Shown: piece after piece, positions 58,144-64,000 of the stretch
Numbering within the stretch: position 1 is the first letter of the stretch
Layout: each line of letters starts with the position of its first letter
Assembly: GCA_014529385.2 (NCBI GenBank)
Contig: CM043968.1
Location: 125,261,518 to 125,325,517 of the forward strand
Length of the DNA: 64,000 bases
DNA from: Adiantum capillus-veneris
Taxonomy: Eukaryota; Streptophyta; Polypodiopsida; Polypodiales; Pteridaceae
Direction of reading: 5' to 3'
Made by a program: the position numbers and the translations under genes
Notes under the pieces: model-generated
What the model was told of the DNA's origin: nothing
Databases searched by the model: none
What the model saw: the letters and a program-made list of their open reading frames with translations, nothing else

Positions 58144-58903
58144 TGTTAGAAAATAAGACGTAGCTAAATAGATTTTTTAGTAGATTACTTAATGGAGAGA
58201 GATAGATTTCACACACAAGAGATTATAGAGTAGAGAGAGAGAGAGAGAGAGAGAGAGTACACACGATATACGTGGTTCACCCAATGTGGGCTACGTCCAC
58301 GGGAAAGCAGCCACTCGATGGCTTTAGCACTTCAAAAGAAGAAGTAGTTTACAAAGGGATTAAACCCTTGATAGAGCTCCCGCCTTGCTTCACTCTCACC
58401 ACCTCACACTCACCTTGTTGCATCAACTTCACACTATGAAATGTGTGTAGAAATGGCCTCCTTTTATAGGCCAAAAGGGCTGCCCTCTCTTATGAGAGAC
58501 AACCATGTGTAGCCGCCCTTGTGCGAATAAGTCCAAATCGGACCCTCCAATCCGCCCATGTGTGGCCGCCCTTGAGAAGACAAGTCTGCTTTTGAATTCG
58601 GCCACCGGCCACCGGCCATTGACTTCCGACCACCGGCCATCGGCCATTGACTACCGGCCACCGGCCAACCGACCGGTTGTTTTTCGACCACTTTCCGGCC
58701 GCCGTCCGGCCATAATATTCCGGCGAAAAGGAATATTCCTGTCGTGAAAATTTTGTTGCCCCTGATTCTTGTCCGTGAAAATTTTGGTTTCCGGTGAGTG
58801 ATTTTCCTTCATGCACGATGGCTTCTCCTCATAATGGGGGCCTTACAAATGTGCACTTTTACCACAGAAAATTACAAGGGTAAATCAGGCTCCATACTTA
58901 ACA
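58144..58903 (-). repeat. C2 3' LTR (760 bp)
   Basis: On the minus strand it starts TGTTAAGTATGGAGCC and ends CTTATTTTCTAACA. It contains a TATA-like GCCTATAAAAGGAGG (minus), a GA microsatellite (58229-58257) and a GC-rich minisatellite of GGCCACC/GGCCATTGA units (58599-58677). Confidence 0.95.
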
Positions 58904-58963
58904 ATCTCCCACTTGGAGACTGATCTCCAAACCAAACCTGTGACTGCTTTCCATTCTGGTTTC

Positions 58964-61900
58964 TTATCCTTGAATGCCGATTGAAGATGAGCAAAAGATC
59001 AACTTCTCCTTGTTGACCACCTTTGTAAACATGTCTGCAGGATTTTCACTTGTATGCACCTTTCCTAGCTTTAGTTGTCCCTCTTCCAAAAGAGTGCGTA
59101 TGAAGTGATATATCACCTCAATGTGCTTTGTCCTTGAATGAAAGGCTGAGTTCTTCGCAAGATGGATAGCGCTTTGGCTATCACTGTACAAGACACAATT
59201 GTCTTGTTTGAATCCAAGCTCTTCTAAGAATCTGTGAAGCCACAGAATTTCTTTGCTTGCCTCCGTCATTGCTACATACTCTGCTTCCGTGGTAGAAAGT
59301 GAAACCACTTTCTGCAGCTTTGAAGCCCAGCTTACTGCTGTGCCTCCAACCGTGAACACATAGCCAGTAGTGCTCCTTCGAGTATTTTTGTCACCTGCCA
59401 TATCTGCATCAGCATACCCTTCTAGAAAAATATCAGTTCCTCCAAAATACAAAGCATTTGTTGTTGTCCCTTTTAGATACCTAAGTATCCACTTCACAGC
59501 TTGCCAATGCTCTTTACCTGGGTTGTCCATGAACCTACTCACAAACCCACTGCATGTGCAATGTCTGGCCTTGTCCAGACCATAGCATACATTAGAGAAC
59601 CTACCGCTGCAGCATATGGAAGTTTAGACATATAGGCTATCTCCTCTTGTGTCTTTGGACACATATCCTTCGTTAGTTTAAAATGACCAGCCAAAGGTGT
59701 AGAAACTAGTTTTGCATTTTGCATTGCAAACCTTTCTAGTACCTTCTTGATGTAATCTTCTTGAGATAGCTTTATTGTCTTCTTCGTCCTGTCCCTTGAT
59801 ATTTTCATACCAAGTATCCTCTTTGCAGCACCTAAATCTTTCATTGAAACAGATTTGAACAGCTCCTCTTTTAGGTCTTTGATGTCCTGCATGTTAGCAC
59901 TTGCAATCAACATGTCATCAACATACAACATTAGGATGATGAATTTTCCATCTCCCAAATTCTTCGTGTAGACGCAGTGATCCGAGTTGCATCTTGTGAA
60001 TCCATGATCCAACATCCATCGATCAAACTTCAAGTACCATTGTCTTGATGCTTGCTTTAAACCATACAAGCTCTTCTTTAATCTGCAAACCATTTTCTCC
60101 CTACCTTTTACTTCATACCCCTTTGGTTGAAGCATGTAGATTTCCTCCTCTAAGTCACCGTGAGGGAATGCCGTATTTACATCCATTTGCTCGAGATTTA
60201 GATCATGAGAAGCCACAAGGCTTAAGACAAGCCTAATTGATTTCATTTTTACAACAGGAGAAAATATTTCATTGAAGTCAATACCTTTCTTTTGAGAAAA
60301 ACCTTTTACCACAAGCCTAAACTTGTACCTTTTCTTCCCACCTTCTTCTTCCTTCAACTTGTACACCCATTTGTTTTGAAGTGCCCACTTACCTTTAGGC
60401 AACTCAACCAACTCCCATGTCTGGTTGCGATGTACTGAGTCCATCTCCACTTGCATGCTCTTCGTCCATTCTTCTTTGGATTCATGTTGCATAGCTTCTT
60501 CGTATGATTCCAGCTCTCCAGAATCTGAGATCAAGAGATGGTTGAAGGAAGGAACAAACCTTTCTGGAGGTCTACTTGCTCTTGTAGATCTTCGGGGAAT
60601 AGGTTGAGGCTCCTCATTTGGTTAACGTTGTTGCACATTGTCACCGTTTGCAGTCCTTGAGTCTTCACCGTCCTCAAGCTCCATGTACTCATCACCTGTT
60701 TCTTTTGTTTGTTTTCTTTCCAAGTAATCTTTGCACATATTTTGTTCGTTAAAAATTACATCCCTACTCCTTAAGATTTTACCATCTTTAGGATTCCATA
60801 GGCGATACCCAAAGTCTCCTTCTCCATAGCCAATGAAGAAACACTTTTTGGACTTTGCATCTAGCTTTGATCTTAGGCTTCTATCTATGTGCATGAAAGC
60901 CTCACACCCAAAAACACTTTGAGAAATGCATAATTCATCGGTTTACCTGTCCATGCCTCTTCTGGAACTCCCCCATCCAATGCCGTTGAGGGTGACCGAT
61001 TGATTAAGTACACAGACGTACTTATAGCTTCCGCCCAAAGCTCAAGCAGTAGGCCTGCATGTAGCCGCATGCTTCGTGCTTGTTCCATGATTGTCCTGTT
61101 CATCCTTTCCGAAATCCCATTTTGTTGAGGTGTCCTTGGGGTTGTCCTTTGCCTCCGAATTCCATTGCTAGCACAAAAGCTTGGCTGCAATATTCGCCTC
61201 CATTGTCGGATCTGAGGCATTTAACCTTGGTACCTGTTTCATTCTCCACAAAGGCTTTCCACCTTTGAAATATGGAAAATACATCGGATTTATTCTTCAT
61301 GACATAAACCCATGTTTTTCTAGTCGCATCGTCTATGAATGTTACATAGTACAATGAGCCACCAAGTGATGGTGTACTTGCAGGACCCCAAACATGAGAA
61401 TGAACCAACTCAAGTTTTTTATTTTTTCTTTCATTTCCTGATTTTTGAAATTTTACCCTCTTTTGTTTACCATAAACACAATCTTCACAGAACTCTAAGT
61501 CCACTTCTTTCAAACCTGGTAGAAGCTTCTTTGTTTGAAGGATTTGCATTCCTTTGGCACTCATATGCCCAAGTCGGTAGTGCCACACTGCACTGTCAAC
61601 TTTTGTAGTTGCTGCACAAGCTGAAGGTTGCGTGCTAATAGTATAGAAGTAAAGTGTACCGACTTTTTCTCCCTTGGCAACCACCAAAGATCCCTTTGAG
61701 ATCTTCCACCGTTTGTTTCCAAATGCAATGTTGTGACCTTCATCGTCCAATTGTCCTGTAGAGATCAAATTTTTCGGAAGAGAAGGAACATGCCTAACAT
61801 CTTTAAGCTTCCATTCATTTCCGTTAGCAGTTTTGACAGAAACTGTACCTTTTCCGACAATCTCACAAGCTTCATCATCTCCCAAGTATACATACCCAAA

Positions 61901-62836
61901 ATTACCTTTGATGTAGTCTTGGAAATGTTGCTTGTGTGGTGTCGCATGGAATGAAGCCCCGGAATCTACTATCCAGGAATTAGACACATTGTCTAATGAG
62001 AGAATTAGAGCATCTTGCTCTACTTTACCTGCCACATTGGCCTCCGATGTTGGCTTGTTGTCTTGAGACTCTGTCTCCTTCTTCTTCTTGGACCAACAAT
62101 CCTTCTTGACGTGGCCCTTCTTGCCGCAGTTCCAACATTCAAGAACTGACTTTATGTGTGACTTGCTCCGCCTTGAGCGATCACGACCCTTTTGGTTTTT
62201 GAACCTCTCCTTAGGCCTTCCTCTTGTTTCCACTGATAGTGCAGCACTTGATGATTCTCATGTGCTTCTTCTTCGCATTTCCTCGCTTAGGAGAACACCC
62301 ACAACATCATCAAACTTAAGAGTATTTGTGCCAGATATAGAATTACTTACAGCCATCACAAGGCTGTCCCAACTATCCGGTAGAGATGATAGTATAAGGA
62401 GAGCTCGCACTTCGTCATCAAAATTGATTTTCACTGATCGAAGTTGACTTATGTTTGTGTTAAAGTCATTTAGTTGTTCTGCAACTGAACCATTCTCTGC
62501 CATCTTTAGATTGAACAAGCGCTTCATAAGAAATACCTTATTGGATGCCGATGGTTTCTCGTAGAAGTCGTCAAGTGACTTCATCAAGTCCTCCGTGGTC
62601 TTCATCTCCGAAACATTGAAGGCCACCGTTGACGCCAAGCTTAACCGGATTGTTCCCAGTGCCTTTCGATCAAGGACAATCCATGCTTCATCTGCCATTG
62701 TTGCGGGCTTTTTCGCAAGACCGCCTAGTGGCAAATAGAGGTCCTTCTGGTAGAGATAGTCTTCAATCTGTATCTTCCAATGTTGGTAGTTTTTGCCGTT
62801 GAACTTCTCAATCTTGAGCTTCCCTTCCTCCGCCAT
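58964..62836 (-). pseudogene. C2 gag-pol with few lesions
   Basis: Gag starts at ATG 62834-62836 (MAEEGKLKIEKFNGKNYQHW) and is open to 62258. After a frame change come a knuckle, CWNCGKKGHVKKDC, a protease with SWIVDSGASFHATP, and integrase with an H-H-C-C site. The first catalytic residue is lost: LVHSHVWGP has His where copia integrases have Asp. The second and third acidic blocks (LRSDNGGEY and NGISERMNR) remain, with a frameshift near 61200. RT (60534-59539) is fully open with YVDDMLIAS. RNase H (59542-58964) is open with YADADMAG, STTEAEYVAM and YSDSQSAIHL. Frameshifts near 62240, 61200, 60890 and 60600, with a four-base overlap at 59540, break it into six pieces. Confidence 0.95.
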
Positions 62837-62909
62837 AACTCCCACTCAATTCAAGGAATCCTTTCCTTGAGATAATTTAGCTACGAGCAAACCTTGCTCT
62901 GATACCAGT

Positions 62910-63697
62910 TGTTAGAAAATAAGACGTAGCTAAATAGATTTTTGAGTAGATTACTTAATGGAGAGAGATAGATTTCACACACAAGAGATTATAGAGTAGA
63001 GAGAGAGAGAGAGAGAGAGAGTACACACGATATACGTGGTTCACCCAATGTGGGCTACGTCCACGGGAAAGCAGCCACTCAATGACTTTAGCACTTCAAA
63101 AGAAGAAGTAGTTTACAAAGGGATTAAACCCTTGATAGAGCTCCTACCTTGCTTCACTCTCACACCTCACACTCACCTTGTTGCATCAACTTCACACTAT
63201 GAAATGTGTGTAGAAATGGCCTCCTTTTATAGGCCAAAAGGGCTGCCCTCTCTTATGAGAGACAGCCATGTGTAGCCGCCCTTGTGCGAATAAGTCCAAA
63301 TCGGACCCTCCAATCCGCCCATGTGTGGCCGCCCTTGAGAAGACAAGTCTGCTTTTGAATTCGGCCACCGGCCACCGGCCATTGACTTCCGACCACCGGC
63401 CATCGGCCATTGACTACCGGCCACCGGCCAACCGACCAGTTGTTTTCCGACCACTTTCCGGCCGCCGTCCGGCCATAATATTCTGGCGAAAAGGAATATT
63501 CCGGCAAAAAAAAAAGTATCGGGGGCCTCCACCCCCGAGGCCTCTAAAGTTGCCCCTGATTCTTGTCCGTGAAAATTTTGGTTTCCGGTGAGTGATTTTC
63601 CTTCACGCACGATGGCTTCTCCTCATAATGGGGGCCTTACAAATGTGCACTTTTACCACAGAAAATTACAAGGGTAAATCAGGCTCCATACTTAACA
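62910..63697 (-). repeat. C2 5' LTR (788 bp)
   Basis: It is the partner of 58144-58903. It carries a block at about 63505-63550 (A-run, then CGGGGGCCTCCACCCCCG, an inverted repeat) where the 3' LTR has TGTCGTGAAAATTTTG. Confidence 0.95.
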
Positions 63698-63946
63698 CAT
63701 TTGGTTGGCAACATCCACTTGTGTCCAAGTTTTATTTTGCCCTCCATAGTTCCAGCCATGCATGACCAAAAAGTCTTGAGCTACAACCCCATTGTCATAA
63801 CTGACAGAAGTGTGCCAGATACCAAAAATTGTAGTTTTTTTCTTGTTGAAACCCTTGACTTGGATAATACTCTCAGATAGAGATGGCTTTCCTAATTGAC
63901 ACCACACCCCATATGATAGCAAATTATACTTAGCAATCGTGTCCAA
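63692..63946 (-). pseudogene. B2 protease-like domain fragment
   Basis: The minus-strand reading DTIAKYNLLSYGVWCQLGKP, then SIIQVKGFNKKKTTIFGIWH, then VVAQDFLVMHGWNYGGQNKT has the layout of the Athila-type gypsy retropepsin (D-[ST]-G followed by N-[LI]-[LI]-S, then the flap and G.. blocks). The active-site glycine is Ile (D-T-I). It is cut by C2 and continues at 58143. About 50 more bases to the window end show the same reading direction. Confidence 0.5.
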
Positions 63947-64000
63947 TAAGGCCTTATATAATACCTTTCCATAGGCACGTTTAGCTCAATATGGTATTGT

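Larger units (their letters stand above)
58144..63697 (-). mobile_element. C2: nearly complete Ty1/copia retrotransposon, minus strand
   Basis: The element is 5554 bp with LTRs of 760 bp (58144-58903) and 788 bp (62910-63697), perfect CATTT duplications (58139-58143 and 63698-63702), a tRNA-iMet primer site (minus-strand TGGTATCAGAGCAAGG, about 62892-62907) and a polypurine run (CCAAGTGGGAGA) next to the 3' LTR. LTRs show about ten substitutions and one 28-bp length difference. Coding order is Gag, knuckle, protease, integrase, RT, RNase H. It is inserted in B2. Confidence 0.95.
55865..64000 (-). mobile_element. B2: 3' part of a second family B element, split by C2
   Basis: A 3' LTR (55865-56477), 1.2 kb of non-coding internal DNA, an ORF remnant (57691-58143) and, beyond the C2 insertion, a protease-like piece (63692-63946) all read on the minus strand. 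The LTR matches B1's. Between protease and LTR there is no room for RT or integrase apart from the 1.2 kb non-coding stretch, so B2 also appears to lack pol. Its 5' end lies beyond the window. Confidence 0.7.

Noticed and set aside
1-64000. CRISPR arrays, bacterial operons, organelle genome
   Set aside because: No direct-repeat/spacer structure; spliced gene and LTR elements show plant nuclear DNA.

Overview
This is nuclear DNA from a plant, most likely a repeat-rich, large-genome vascular plant. The evidence is several lineages of Ty3/gypsy and Ty1/copia LTR retrotransposons with tRNA-iMet or tRNA-Asp primer sites, nested inside one another, plus one spliced plant gene. There are no bacterial operons, rRNA genes or CRISPR arrays. 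The species cannot be fixed from the sequence alone. Element names used here (A1, A2, A3, B1, B2, H1, H2, C1, C2) are local labels.

Layout. 1-25.8 kb: an old gypsy element H1 (+) opened by two young insertions of one chromovirus family. A1 (+, 355-9259) sits in the H1 LTR-like region, and A2 (-, 13056-21931) splits the H1 integrase at a CCCTT target duplication. A small copia 3' end (10149-10880, -) is also inserted. The H1 tail (22.5-23.6 kb) carries a retropepsin domain downstream of integrase, then a tract of tryptophan/lysine repeats. 25.8-39.7 kb: a related, decayed element H2 (+) with an extra 5' ORF, gag and long coiled-coil ORFs but no visible pol. It is interrupted by a family A solo LTR (A3, 29432-35965), which is itself interrupted by element B1 (30158-35094), a gag-protease element with no reverse transcriptase.

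39.7-48.5 kb holds the only convincing host gene. It is a six-exon FHA-PINc gene (41117-45046, 744 aa), homologous by architecture to PARALLEL SPINDLE 1 (PS1), a meiotic spindle-orientation factor. It is flanked by two tRNA-related SINE-like modules, one of them bracketed by an 18-bp phased repeat. 48.5-53.9 kb: copia element C1 (+) with TCATA duplications, broken in RNase H by a 280-bp solo LTR containing a (CA)n tract. 53.9-55.9 kb: AT-rich DNA and a copia fragment (-). 55.9-64 kb: the 3' part of a second family B element (B2, -), split by a nearly complete copia element C2 (-, 58144-63697).

The repeats work as a stratigraphy: H1/H2 are oldest, then C1 and family B, then C2, then A1, whose LTRs show only about three differences. 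The most unusual signals are (i) a retropepsin plus W[VI]PK-repeat tail found after integrase in H1 and after gag in B1, (ii) family B elements that appear to lack pol in both copies seen, (iii) a phased palindrome recurring about every 290 bp in H1/H2 LTR-like DNA, (iv) an SR-protein-like domain in the family A Gag, and (v) the PS1-like gene itself.
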